Source: Certhia americana (lineage: Eukaryota > Chordata > Aves > Passeriformes > Certhiidae). From it: DNA of 64,000 nucleotides. Below the pieces are notes generated by a model, which saw only the letters and a program-made list of their open reading frames with translations, did no database searches and was not told the origin of the DNA. Made by a program: the position numbers and the translations under genes. Numbering within the stretch: the first letter of the stretch is position 1; each line of letters starts with the position of its first letter. This document shows positions 12,501 to 22,798 of this stretch, one piece after another. Location of the stretch: the NCBI GenBank assembly GCA_018697195.1, contig CM031870.1, positions 4,826,539-4,890,538 on the forward strand, written 5' to 3'.

Positions 12501-13106
12501 GACAAGAAAAAACCAAGACCATTAGAAGATAACTAGAAAAAGATACAAGGAAAAGCAAGTTCATTAGAACACAGATTTTACATTCACCCAACAAGCAGCT
12601 TCGCTAAAAGAAGTAATCAGTATGTTACTTCCAGCCAAGTCCCACACTAGTGGCAATGAGTGTGCAAAAATCAGTGTTTTAAAGTGAAAGTGGTCCCAAG
12701 TCACAAAAGAAAGCACACACCGAAGTTACAAGCCACAGAACATCAAATAATTTTGAGGACATATTTATAGAAATCCAACAGCAGTTGTAACTAGGCGGAC
12801 ACAAGTTATTCATAGCAACTAATAAACACTGAGTCATTCTCTTAGTCATTGTCCTGTCAGTTCAACATTTTCTTTCCTCCAATTAGGACACAATATTTGT
12901 TTTCAAAACAGACTAGAAAAAGCCCACTTCTTCAAGGAAGTCAGCTACTTACCATGAAAGCTTAACTCGCCAGGATTAGCAACATTCAGAGAACAGACAG
13001 TTTGTCCACAAGAAGAAAAGGGTTCTCACCTGAGTGCATATGTATAGCCAGTGTTCTCTGGCAGACATTGGGGAGGGGTGTACGTGTGTAGACGTGAAAA
13101 GTCCAT
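456..13106 (-). CDS. SUN1: SUN1, SUN domain-containing protein 1, N-terminal part (3' part outside window)
   Basis: Inner nuclear membrane protein of the LINC complex. Its N-terminus faces the nucleoplasm (lamin A and telomere-bouquet contacts) and its C-terminal SUN domain, not in this window, binds KASH proteins in the perinuclear space. Exons read here: 13106-13030, 7416-7225, 6860-6670, 5543-5517, 5416-5225, 2477-2394, 2076-1966, 554-456; 973 nt, 324 codons plus one base if all are used. Recognition: MDFSRLHTYTPPQC, ALDFETENK, DPVFDSPRMSRRSLRL, VKQRRS, LDESLIREQTEVDHFWG, CSMLSERKEVLTA, DDCKGKKHLE. All junctions are GT-AG and phase-consistent. The start is chosen from the perfect Kozak context CACCATGG and homology. 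Internal exons D-H are symmetrical phase-1 cassettes, so alternative isoforms are expected, as known for mammalian SUN1. Confidence 0.96.
1966..2076 (-). CDS. SUN1: SUN1 exon G
   Basis: 111 nt, phase 1 to 1, 37 codons. Acceptor CCAACAG|GTGATG, donor TCTGCAG|GTTGAC. Encodes (C/S)DDCKGKKHLEIH, a C-X2-C-X4-H-X3-H arrangement when the first residue is Cys, then a linker ending WHTFSSAG as in human WHIWACAG. Confidence 0.94.
2394..2477 (-). CDS. SUN1: SUN1 exon F, probable alternative cassette exon
   Basis: 84 nt, phase 1 to 1. Acceptor TTGCAG|CTCACT, donor ATAT|GTAAGT. Encodes YCGSMNVKEFYREDRHLGVN, homologous to the optional mammalian segment just before CDDCKGK. Its last base T makes the next split codon Cys; skipping it makes Ser. 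Optional inclusion is inferred from mammalian isoforms. Confidence 0.85.
2478..5224. other. SUN1 intron between exons E and F
   Basis: 2.7 kb where mammals have further optional exons. Two minus-strand acceptor-like sites (near 4711 and 4788) precede short hydrophobic reading, but no convincing donor or clear homology was found. The intron between exons F and G (2077-2393) and that between G and H (555-1965) show nothing. Confidence 0.5.
5225..5416 (-). CDS. SUN1: SUN1 exon E, zinc-finger-like segment
   Basis: 192 nt, phase 1 to 1, codons 163-226 plus one base (A). Acceptor TTCCAG|GCAGTG, donor CATCTA|GTAAGT. Contains NGYTCSDCSMLSERKEVLTA. The mammalian C2H2-like finger (CX2C-X12-H-X3-H in mouse) is here Cys189, Cys192, Tyr205, His209, so the first His is Tyr. 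Ends RIYTRDRSQK. Confidence 0.95.
5517..5543 (-). CDS. SUN1: SUN1 exon D, 27-nt microexon
   Basis: Nine codons (GLDEEGDPK), phase 1 to 1, matching GLDDDGDLK of human SUN1. Acceptor ATTTGCAG|GCCTTG is preceded by 25 T (minus strand of the A run at 5553-5577), an extreme polypyrimidine tract; donor CCAAAG|GTAACT. Skipping keeps the frame. Confidence 0.9.
5553..5577 (+). repeat. A25 homopolymer (T25 in SUN1 sense) beside microexon D
   Basis: Uninterrupted 25 A on the plus strand; in SUN1 orientation it is the polypyrimidine tract of the exon D acceptor, eight bases from the AG. Confidence 0.95.
6670..6860 (-). CDS. SUN1: SUN1 exon C
   Basis: 191 nt, phase 2 to 1, codons 90-153 plus one base. 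Acceptor TCCTAG|GGTGG, donor TTCTGGG|GTAGGC. Basic KQRRS at residues 93-97, a Ser-rich linker, then ILDESLIREQTEVDHFWG, one of the most conserved stretches of the nucleoplasmic domain. Confidence 0.96.
7225..7416 (-). CDS. SUN1: SUN1 exon B
   Basis: 192 nt, phase 2 to 2, codons 26-89. Acceptor ACTGCAG|TTCGAG, donor TCTAA|GTAAGC. Ser-rich start (SSSYSSSALDFE), then the conserved DPVFDSPRMSRRSLRL basic/proline segment; the C-terminal half is Ser/Asp-rich and probably disordered. Part of the lamin-interacting region in mammalian SUN1. Confidence 0.96.
7592..7629 (+). repeat. Perfect 19-bp tandem duplication
   Basis: TAAATGAATAGATATTCAA occurs twice back to back in SUN1 intron AB. A third degenerate TTCAAG context flanks it. 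Likely a slippage duplication. Confidence 0.85.
12014..12032 (+). repeat. A19 homopolymer in SUN1 intron
   Basis: A19 followed by CAAACAAAAC. No recognisable retroposon precedes it. Confidence 0.8.
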
Positions 13107-13126
13107 GGTGACAGTTTCAAATCATA
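13030..13126 (-). CDS. SUN1: SUN1 exon A: 20 nt of 5' UTR plus start codon
   Basis: Acceptor CTTTTACAG|TATGATT at 13126, ATG at 13106-13104, donor CTCAG|GTGAGA; coding part is 13106-13030, 25 codons plus two bases. Encodes MDFSRLHTYTPPQC, near identical to mammalian SUN1. Confidence 0.96.
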
Positions 13127-16100
13127 CTGTAAAAGGTGAAAATAAAGTAATGCAATGACTTAAAATTATGTCAAGTCAATCTAGGAGCCTTTGCACTGTT
13201 CAGCCTGTGTTATCAAGCATTGAAATAAAAGATCTGTTACCAGAAACATGGAGCTCTCAGTAGTGGAGTAGTATTGCTCCTAGTGCCAGATACCCCTTAT
13301 CATTACTACAGGAAGCTCAGGGTATTTTTCTGACTGTGACCTTCTTTATGATTCTCTATTTTTAGCTATTTCCACATTCTCTGGAACATGACAGTTATGA
13401 GCCAAATTCTTAACACAACCAAACTACAACATTTCCACATGAACTACGTTATGCTGGTATCCCCTAAAGAAGCTAATATAAAAATCTAAATAACTACACA
13501 GCCATGCTTCAGAGATCTCTTCAAATAATGTTTTGTTTTGAGTGCCCTCTGAGCAAAGCACAGGCTGCTCTGTGCACCAAGGATAACGCAGATGAAACTT
13601 AAGAAAGTTTTTACATATAGTCAAATCATTTTACTCTAGCACTTTTGAATACCATCCACTAAGCAGCAAGGGAGTATCCTTCATTTCACATAATTTATTC
13701 CTGTCATTCAAACCACTGAATACACACCCTAACAAAAGAGCCAACTGCAAAGTGACTCATAGTGTGTAGAATCAGGCATATTTTCCAAAGTGCCATCCAC
13801 TTACAAAAGAACAACAAACCCAAAGCCAAAACTACCAAAACAAAAGCACCCAAGCAACATCTGTAAAACTTTCCATGGGGTCTTAGAAAGGTATTATAGC
13901 TCTTGGAAGAAAATAAAAACTGATGTTGTCATATCAACAAACTCACAGAGCTGCATGGCTGACTACTTGTGGTACTATGAACAATTAGACTTTTAATTTC
14001 AAAGTATTGGCAAAAAATCTTCAGCCCTTCTCAGTTTCATTAGCCAAAGAAAATTTTAATTTTGTAGAAAGGATTCTTGGATGATGGCTTATTTGTAGTT
14101 AACAAATAGGGATTTGGCTATTCTGGATTTGCAGAGTTAGCAAGACAGAATCCTGCCTACTTTCACATTATGACTCCTATTTCAACAACACTAAAAGATA
14201 TTCCAGACATCTGTGAATACCTAAACCAGGATAAAAATATCCTCAGCTAATTTTCATAATCATAACATCAACAAGCATCTCATTTTGGAAATGCACTTTC
14301 CTATGCTGAAATAAGAGCTTTCATTTTGTACAGCTACATATGCATAAGAAATTGGGGGAAAAAAGCAGGTACAGGCAAAAGTAGCTCAAAAGAAATCTGT
14401 ACACGTAACATTAAAATGCTCTTAGTCCATCCACCTGTAGCTCCAAATCCTGAGGCCAGTAAGGAAGTAGGATATTTCCATTACTACTGAAGACTTAGAA
14501 AATTAAAACTTCTAGGCCTAAGCATCATAGCTTCCTGAATCCAAGCACCTCCCATGCAAACTGGGGTTAATGAAAAATAAAGTCTCTTGCTATTTACTTT
14601 TTTTTTTGTATCATAGAGAACACATTTCCATTAAATGATGCTCTGCGTTCACTTCATTTGCCCCAGAGCCATAATGCTTTCACTAACTTGTATATAAATC
14701 TGTTATTTGTTTACAGGAAGCTTAAATCAGTGGTGCAGAAGCATTAGCAAAGCAGTCTCATTCTTCTGCTGGAATGAGCAGCAAATTCTGTTGGAATATG
14801 TCACAACTGCTGCCTTACTTTATCAACAAACAGGAGCTCAATTTAGCACACAGGAAATGGGGACCAGAGAGTAAAGGCTCCCCAGTAACAAAAGTGCAAA
14901 TACAGTGAATTTCAAGATGAGGGATGTTGCTAACATCAGAGAGCACTTATATTAAAGAACAGCAAAACAGGTTCCTCAGACATATGCCTACTGAAATTGA
15001 AAACTATGATTAAGGTTGATCTGTTTGATTTGGTTCATCCCAATACAGACTTTTAACGCCCAAGGTCAAAAAACCTTGTTTAGTTTCCACTGGAGGCACA
15101 AAACCTATTTTTTAACTGGCAACTCAGTAGCTAATCTTTCTGACACCCAGCAATATTCTCCCACACGGAAAGCTCAGCTTTGCCAGTGAGCTTTGAGCAG
15201 CTCCCCAGCTCCTCCCTGTCTCCACTGCCCATATGGGCAGGGCAACGGCTGAGTTTGAAAAACAACATATTGGCTCAGTTTTTTCCCTGTTCTTTTCCCT
15301 TTCACCACCAGTTCACTCTTTACTTGATTTCTGAATAAATAAAATGCTAGAACATAAATAATATGTCTTATTTGATAAGGTTTTAATTGTATCATTAAGT
15401 TATTATAGATAAAATATGTGCTCAACAAAGGCAGTGCTAACTGCAAAGCCTCGAAGGTACTTAGGCGTAGGTCTATTAATAGCTGGGTTTCACAGCACTG
15501 AGCTCTCCAGTGAAGATATCAGGTTTGCCATCTAAACACCACACTTAGAAGATTCAGAGGTTTGGTTTGATTCACTGCTTGCCTGACGCTCTAAAATTAA
15601 TTCTGACTCAAGAGGAGAAACATCTACTCGATTTTTCAAAGCAACAGAACAGGCTTAACTGACTTAAATAGAATTTGAAAACCATCTTCAGAGATGACCA
15701 CCACCATTTGCAAAAATGGGCATCTAGAATTTACTATATAATTGGATTTTTTTTAAACCTGACTTTTAGTTCAGCAGCTTAATTTTAGCTATCCACCTCT
15801 TCAAAACAAATGATCAACCCAATTTATTTAGAAATATTCTACATTCTCATTACAAAACAGACACAGGGTGGGTGGAGGACACTGACTCACTCTAATTTGC
15901 TCGCTGATGTTTAACAGCACTCCACCTTTCGTGTATTATCATTCTTCTTGCTTATGAAACTTTCCTACACAACTGGAACAGAAACAGACATACTAATAAA
16001 ATATGTTGAAAATTTTAAATCACAAAACTTGGCAGAGAACTTGAAGGTAGGCACTGTACTTAGTTCCAGTTTGAACACTTCTGGTTGCCCCACACCTTTC

Positions 16101-17689
16101 TGCTTTAGGTACCATAGATCTGTCTGGACTCAAGTTTCACGTAGATTTTTAGTTTCAGCTTTGTTGCAAGATTACCAGGCTCAAACTCCAAAAGAGCTTT
16201 TTTCCCTTTTGTAGTAGCCCATAAATATCTACTTCTAATACTAAGGGATGTACAATGCAAGAACCAAGCATGTAATTCTATAAAACCCCCAAGTGATAAA
16301 AAATACTTTGATAAGACAGCCCACAGTGAATTAAAGGGAAGCACAGTTCTCCTTGCAAGTTCCTGGAATGCAAGCGGACACTACGTGGGCCTGAGCTTAC
16401 AAGCCAACTTGCATGTTCCTGCAGAGGAGACAGCTGGATTATTTGCCTTTTTTTGGGAAGCAGACACAACAGTCATCCTAAGCATTAGCTCTCCCTTGCA
16501 ATTAAACTGAATCTGTGTTACAATAAATGAGCACAGCAGAAGGGCAGGAGAAGACAGATTGTGACTCTGTCAGAACACAAGGATGCTCAGGAACTCCTGT
16601 AATCAGTGCAGCAGAATTTACCTTCACACAAGGCCCTTGGCTGTCTCCAAAGGACTCTGCAGCTTCTGAGTGACATGAGGCTGCACCACTAACTCAAAAA
16701 AAAGCCTGTCTATCTGACAGCCACTTTCACAATCAGACAGCCTCAACAAAATCCTAGCACCATGGCAGCAAGCTTCCTGGCTTCCAGGGAAGATGATGAA
16801 ATGCTCCACAAGTGGCCTTTATGCACAGAAGCATCACAAGGCAGAGGGAGCAGCACCAAACACTGACCATGCACTACAAACACCTCACAGGGACAGACAC
16901 AAACCCTCACTGAGAGCTTTTGGGTACACAGACTTGTACAAACATACTGTCCAGGCAGTTCCTCATGAAAACCCTTTGCAACAAAGGAAGTGGTAAATTG
17001 CCATTTCACAAAAGGGACCCTGGCAGTGCAGAAATATTCACCAAAGTCTGTTAGACAATGAGAAAATTCCCAAGACAGCACATTAGCATGTCCTAATTTT
17101 TTATATTGCAAGGGATAAAAAAATTATATAATAAATTCTTAGATACTGGTAGTACTACTTCAAATAGAACCTGTACTATCCTCAGATTTTAAAGCCAAGT
17201 AAGTTTAAGACAGTAAGACTTAACACATTTAATGCCACAAACGCTGAACAGATTTAGGCAAACTATCAGTAACAATGAAACTGGAACATGCAAACTCCAT
17301 CAGTTCCTGAGAGCAAGCCACTTTTTACTTGTAATTTCAATTTTTATTTTCTTCTACTATTCAGAATAACCAATAAATTCACCATTTTTTGTTAGAAGAA
17401 TGCAAATTCCTAAGAAAATATATTCCACAAAGGATGTTTCACCATAGCAAGTAAAGTACTGGTTTAAACAGGCTGAAGAGCAAAGAGCTCCAAGCTAAAT
17501 CAACATTTTATTAAAACACATATTCAGAAAACAGCATCATTCCTTTAAAAGAGCAACTCAAAGGAAACAAACCACCCCACACACACACACACAATAAAAC
17601 CGATATTTTATACTACATGTTACCATTGAGCAGGCTGGCATAGATCCCCAAACACAGGTGTCAAACTACAGCACCACCAACAAAACCCA

Positions 17690-18185
17690 GGCTCATCACA
17701 AAGCAGCAAGGCGGCACATTGACATTCCGTACCTCTCGAACCGCTCTTTAAAGGGGGCGGAGGGGGGAGCTGACAAAACGCAGCGGCGGTGAAACCATCA
17801 GCGCGCCCGTTCATTGTTTACACACCGGGCCCGGCGGCCAGCACAGCGCCTCAGAGCCCGGGCCGCTCGGGCCCTGCGGCACACACCGTGTCCCCACAGC
17901 CCGAGCTCCGCCATCCGCCGCCGCCCGGCCTCACGGCCCGCTCCAGGCCGTGCCATCGAGCCTAAAATGGCTCCCGGCCCCAACAAAGCCCGCAGCGCCC
18001 GCCGGCCCGGCCCCCACGCTCCCGTCACTCGCGGAGTTTGAATTCACTGGAGGCACCCAACACACCGCCTTAACCCCTCCGGCTCCGCCGCCGCACAACA
18101 AAAGGCGTGCTGCTGCTGCTACACCTCGCCCGTCACGCTGCCGAAAGGCTTCACCGGCCAGATAACACCCCCCCGCCCCAGAAAC
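17690..18185. promoter_or_regulatory. Second CpG island within SUN1 intron 1
   Basis: CpG-dense block in otherwise AT-rich intron. It contains a YY1-like AAAATGGC at 17964-17971 and a donor-like site at 17733. It recurs in copy 3 at about 27530-28010 but lies outside the inverted copy 2. Could be an alternative promoter or enhancer. Confidence 0.55.
17733..17830 (-). other. SUN1: Candidate alternative non-coding first exon in second CpG island
   Basis: Minus-strand donor CGAGAG|GTACGG ends at 17733 at the edge of the 17.7-18.2 kb CpG island and recurs in copy 3 near 27535. This would be an alternative SUN1 leader exon within intron 1. Evidence is only the donor and base composition. Confidence 0.3.
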
Positions 18186-19259
18186 AGCGATCAAATTAAA
18201 CCCCGACATCTTACTCTGTATAAGCGACACCTGAATGCCTAAACGCCCACGCCTTATAATCACCAAATTACGAGCCAGTCAAGCACCGCAGATTTAAGGG
18301 TATCTGTACACCAGCACATTTACTAATAGACTTTTTGCAATGTAAAAAGCATGCTAAGCTTGTCAATAAAACCCTCCGTCCAGCTCGCGACAAAAAAAAA
18401 AAATACCCTGCAACTCGCTTCCACAACGCTGGTATGAAAACCAGCAACTAGTAATTCACCCCCATACGTAAAAGCAAGAATTAGACATTAGGATTCACTG
18501 GGAAATTCAACAGAAACATGAGCCTGGAACAGTCAGTTGAAAAGCACTGAAACAGAAACATTTAAAAAAAAAAAAAAAAAGCAAATATTTCTTCCTTTTT
18601 GCATAACGTTAAACTGAAAACCAGATGGTGGGATGGGGTGGGCCTGCAAATGCCGCAGAAACTCGGAATTTGATAGCTAATATTTTCCTTCCCTAAAACA
18701 TGCTATAAACAATTTATTTATAAAATGTATTTTATTTTAACGTAGTATAACGTTAAATAAGGGAACGTAAAATAAGGCAAACCAAATACTTTTTCTTCCC
18801 AGCAGATATAAAACTTACAGGAACTGTCAGAAAACAGGTGCTGTCCCCAGCGTTTCTGACACTTCTAACCCTGTGGTCACTGAAGAGCAGCCAAACGTAA
18901 ACACGGCATGAAGAGCTCAGCACTATCACCTCAAAGGAGCACAGCACTAAAATAGCACATTTTGCCGTAGAAACACGAGCAGTCACTCACTCGGCGAGCG
19001 ATGACAAACTCTTCTACAGTAAACTCGTCTGTCGAACAACGCTTTCCCCACAGAAGCAGCTGCCCGGAGGTGACAGCCGGGGGACAGCGAGGGCAGGTTT
19101 GTCTACCTGTGCTACCCAGAGAGAACACCCACCACAGCACGTTACCTTTGCACCAAGGCTCGGCAGCTGCGGCGAGCACCGGCACCACCGCGCACTTATC
19201 AGCTCTTTCACAATCAGGGCGGAAAGCTGCAGGTTATAGTTTCTTCTGACAAGGAAACC

Positions 19260-20095
19260 CTCCAGGTGCCAGGCCCAGAGGGACCGGGGCAGCTGAGGTC
19301 TCTCCCTCCTCCCAGCGAACAGCGCCGACCGACAGAACTCCGGGCTAACAAGGGGTCAGCGCTGCCCCACGACTCCAGCACGCCCCGCTGCCTCCCCTGC
19401 GCCGCTGCCCGAGGCGGGGACGGCGATCCCCGCCCCGGGGGAGGCCGCAGACCCGAGACACCGCGCCCGGAGGGACACACGCGGGCGGGCAGCCGCCACA
19501 ACGCGGCCCGGCCCGGCGGGGAAGCGGCGCGCGGGCGGGGGGGGCCGGGGCGGGGGCGGACGGGGAAAGGGTGAGCGGGGCGGGGGGGCGGTTGCAAACG
19601 ACCGGGCGGGCTGAGCCCCGCCGCCTCCAGCCCGCGCCTCAAGGGGGGGCGCGAGCGGGGAGCGAGGCCCGGCCCGCGCGACGGGGATCCGCGACGGGGG
19701 GATCGGGGCGGAGGTTACCTGGTGCCGGCGCAGCGAAGGAAAGGCCAGAGCCGGCGGCGGCGGCTTGAGATTGCCGGCCCCGCCCGCTTTGCCGAGGCCG
19801 CCGGGCGCCCCCGTCCCCCCCCCCGCCCCCGCGCGCGGCGCGTGCCCTCGGCAACCAGACGCCCAAGCCCCCCCCTTCAGCCGCCCCCCGCCCCGCGCCG
19901 CCCCTCACACACGGGCACGGGCTCGGGCTGGGCTCCGGCTCCTGATCCGCATCCGACTCCTCGGGACCCGCTCGGGGGTGCCCCCTCCGCCGCCGCAGTA
20001 CCGCCGCCCCCTTGCTCGCTTCCCCCTCCTAAAAATGGAGCGTGGGAGCCTCTGGAGAGAGCATGTGCAGAGGCGAGGAGAGTAACTCAATTTTT
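19260..20095. promoter_or_regulatory. SUN1: CpG island, probable SUN1 promoter (copy 1)
   Basis: Very GC- and CpG-rich, with G-runs on the plus strand at 19530-19595 that could form G-quadruplexes, the candidate exon 1 donor, and a CCTAAAAATGG (CArG/MEF2-like) element at 20028-20038 just upstream on the minus strand. No TATA box was identified. Confidence 0.7.
19719..19800 (-). other. SUN1: Candidate SUN1 non-coding first exon (copy 1)
   Basis: A strong minus-strand donor GCACCAG|GTAACC ends at 19719 inside a CpG island, about 6.6 kb upstream of the SUN1 translation start exon, whose UTR begins at an acceptor and therefore needs an upstream exon. The same donor occurs at about 29560 in copy 3 (CAG|GTACAC); in copy 2 near 24889 the GT is damaged. 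The exon's 5' end is only a guess. Confidence 0.5.
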
Positions 20096-20116
20096 CACTC
20101 AAGGCCTCTAAATGAT

Positions 20117-20123
20117 TGAGTCA
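20117..20123. promoter_or_regulatory. AP-1 consensus TGAGTCA upstream of SUN1 promoter
   Basis: Perfect TGAGTCA, about 80 bp beyond the CArG-like element on the upstream side. The same site is present in copy 2 (TGACTCA, 24501-24507) and copy 3 (29933-29939). A motif match only; function is not shown. Confidence 0.3.
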
Positions 20124-20364
20124 CTGACTTTCCCTACCAATGTTTCCTCTGTTTCCTTCCTACCCGGCTTTTTGGGATTTTCCTTCCCTTTGATTCGTCC
20201 TCCGCTAAGACTTTGGCTCTGGCGCAGCACACCCGGCGCTCGGTGGGGACTGAAAGCGTTCGGATCTGTGTGGGGCCCAACCGAATGTCACCAATGCCAA
20301 ATATCGTGCCACTGAAACCTCCGGAACAGCGCACGGAAAAGAAATCAGAGAATGGTTTCAGCTT

Positions 20365-20490
20365 GGAACTGACCTTAAGTCTATCTAGTTCCAAATCCCT
20401 GCAAGGAGCCAAGGACGCTCCCACTACACCATGTACCTCAAGCCCTGTCCAACCTGGCCTGAACGCTTCCAGGAAGGGAACTGGTTCTTG
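20365..20490 (-). mobile_element. CR1 LINE 3'-end fragment (copy 1)
   Basis: Antisense CR1 signature: CTTAAGTCTATCTAGTTCCA, then CTCCCACTACACC and CCAACCTGGCCTGAACGCTT. A truncated old copy about 280 bp upstream of the SUN1 CpG island. Related fragments occur in copies 2 and 3. Confidence 0.75.
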
Positions 20491-21828
20491 GCAGAGAAGA
20501 AAACAAGCCCCATTGTTCAAAACACACAGGGACGTATGCAAATACAGTTCAGTGTGGAGGACTGTGCCTCTGAGGCCTTTTTTTAAGTTCCTGAATTCAC
20601 AGTCTCTTTCAAGACCAGTTGTAGGCAGGAGGGCAATGTCAGGGAACAGAATAGGGAATTTTTTATGTCACTTGGGAAATGCTAACCAGGCCATAAGTTG
20701 TTATTGTAGTGTGCAAGAGAAAAAAAGCTCACTGTGAAAGACTGGCTGATAAATATGTAATTATCAAATAATCCAATGTTTGGATACCAACTGAGAGAAG
20801 GCAGCAATCCTTAAGAAACAGAAAATGCAGAAAAAAACATGCACTAAGGCAGTAGTTGGATAACGATGTAGCAATGATTTTGAGTAATTCCTAGTTTCTT
20901 TTAGAAGTGTTTGCGCCCAGCTACATGACAGTTTATGATGCTGCAGCCAAAGCTGAGCTGAACCCAGTGACACTTGGAACCCAGGTATGTTTTGGACAGA
21001 TGTGCAGCACATAGCAGTCCCCTCCTCCCTGCACATGGCGAGTATATTGCAGGAATCAGTTTTCTGGCCTCTCCTTCCTCTTTCGGTTACTTACCTCCAC
21101 GCCTATTTTCCTGTCTTAAGAGTAGATAATTTTTTAAAGCGCTTAAGATACTCAGTGGCAAAATCAACTTCTTAGTTGAAATCTCCTGAAATCCTCGGTG
21201 GTACGAGGACAAGTCCTCTCAGGGATGTTTCCCACCCTATTTCCCTGGAGCTCCTTCCGGAGGGCAGGTCAGCACTCAGCTGTGGCAGACAGGCATGCCA
21301 TTCTCCAGAGTAACTGCTGCTCAGCCTCCGGGCTGCCTGACTTGTCCTGAGCAGTTGTTTTTCCATCACCAGGCCAAGAGGCTGGATGGAGGATGAGCTT
21401 CAATTTGCCTCCACTACTCAGTAGGGAGGCATAGAGCCTTTTAAGTTTCAGGATTTAGAGGAACTTGGCAGATGTCTTGGTTCCTTAAAACAAAGCTGGT
21501 GTGTACAGGGAGTTAGTTTTCTACATTCAGAAGAAATGCCTGAGGCAAACAAAAATCCCTTCAAGGTTTCTCAGCACCTAACAAGTTCTGAATGTAATAG
21601 TGGGCCTGGACCAATTTGTTGTTGGCTAAATTGAAATGTATAGAGAGAAACATGGGTCAGTCGAAGAATAGAAATTTAATTGACCATATTAAAAATGTCC
21701 ATTTTTAACATTGTAGAGGGCAGTTAGGAAATTTTTTTAAAGGAATAAAAAGCTTGCTTGGACAGACACCAGTATGGGGAAAAATGCCTACAATACAAGC
21801 GCCAAACCATCCCAGGACACCATTTTCA

Positions 21829-22025
21829 TTCCCTTCCCTCCCTCCCCCTTCCCTTCACAGTTCCATTCATTATCAGCACTGCCATTACATTCAACCTTCA
21901 CCGTCCCCTTCCACTTCCCTTCACTTACCTTACCTTCCCTTCCCCTTCCCTTTTCCCGTTTCCCTTCCCTTCCCTTCCTTCCCTTTGCCTTCCCTTCCCT
22001 TTCCCTTCCCTCCCTCCTTCCCTTC
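21829..22025 (+). repeat. TTCCC/TCCC pentanucleotide satellite, copy 1
   Basis: Imperfect CCCTT/TTCCC tract, pyrimidine on the plus strand, interrupted by short unique sequence near 21860-21900. Lies close to the axis of the palindrome formed with copy 2. Confidence 0.9.
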
Positions 22026-22504
22026 TTCCACACATTTTTGACTCCATTAACACTATGATTCCCATTCCCAGTGCTTCCTGCAGTACACCTAATCGAAACC
22101 TGTTCATGCTCTACAATCTGGCCATTGCTATGGAAAGGGCAAATCCACACAGTGATTGAAGTACGGACGGAATGTGGCAGAAACAGGTCAGTGAGGTGTT
22201 TCTGAGCTGGGTAGTACTGGGCATGGCATGCTGCTGCACAGCATGGGAGTGGGACCTTTGTGTCCATGGCTGGGCAGAGACTCATCATATATATGTAGTA
22301 GTATGAAAATCACCTAAGTTAAGATTGTAATTGATTTCCTGCTCATAAAGAAATGTTTCTCGGCACATGGTTAAGCTCAGCAGGGGCCTTTCCCCACACC
22401 TCTCAGCCCACAGAAGGAAAGGAGGGCAGATAACAAGAGGTATCCATTAATAATAATTCACTGCACATTAGGGAGAATGGGGTGATGCCTTGGGGTGACT
22501 ATGA

Positions 22505-22798
22505 GGGGGAAAGGAAGAAGGAAAGGAAAGGAGGGAAAGCACTGGGGAATGGGAAATAATATGGTGGGAAGGGGAGCAAAAATGTGGGAAGAAGGTGAAT
22601 GGAAGGGAAAGGGAAAGAGGAAGAGGAAGGGAAGGGAAGGGAAGGGAAGAGGAAGGGCAAGGGAAGGGACGAGGGAAAGGGAAGGGAAAGGAAGGGAAGG
22701 GAAGGGAAGGGAAAGGGAAAGGGAAGGGGAAGGGAAGGGAAGGGAAGGGAAGGGAAGGGAAGGGAAGGGAAGGGAAAAGGGAAAGGGAATGGGAAGGG
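22505..22798 (+). repeat. GGGAA satellite, copy 2
   Basis: Purine-strand counterpart of the copy 1 tract. Long regular GGGAA runs from about 22590 to 22795, longer than in copies 1 and 3. It abuts the left edge of the inverted segment. Confidence 0.9.

Larger units (their letters stand above)
7417..13029. other. SUN1 intron between exons A and B
   Basis: 5.6 kb, AT-rich, holding only the 19-bp tandem repeat and the A19 tract listed separately. Short open frames here have no coding character. Confidence 0.7.
13127..19718. other. SUN1 intron 1 (proposed)
   Basis: Spans from the 5' acceptor of exon A to the candidate first exon. AT-rich to 17.6 kb, then the second CpG island. From 16653 on it belongs to repeat copy 1. 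A short CA repeat lies at about 17577-17593. Confidence 0.5.
16653..22408 (+). repeat. Repeat copy 1 (direct) of the SUN1 promoter segment
   Basis: About 5.76 kb matching 26465-32107 in the same order throughout: the TGAGTGACATG start, second CpG island, SUN1 promoter island, CR1 fragment, TTCCC satellite, and the CACCTCTCAGCC end. Continuous on its left with SUN1 intron 1. Differences are mainly short indels. Confidence 0.95.

Noticed and set aside
18988..19188. Possible chromodomain-like coding exon (DEFTVEEFVIARR) on the minus strand
   Set aside because: Resemblance is short, copy 3 has frame-breaking indels at the same place, and no adjoining exons were found; a non-coding leader exon is more likely if anything.
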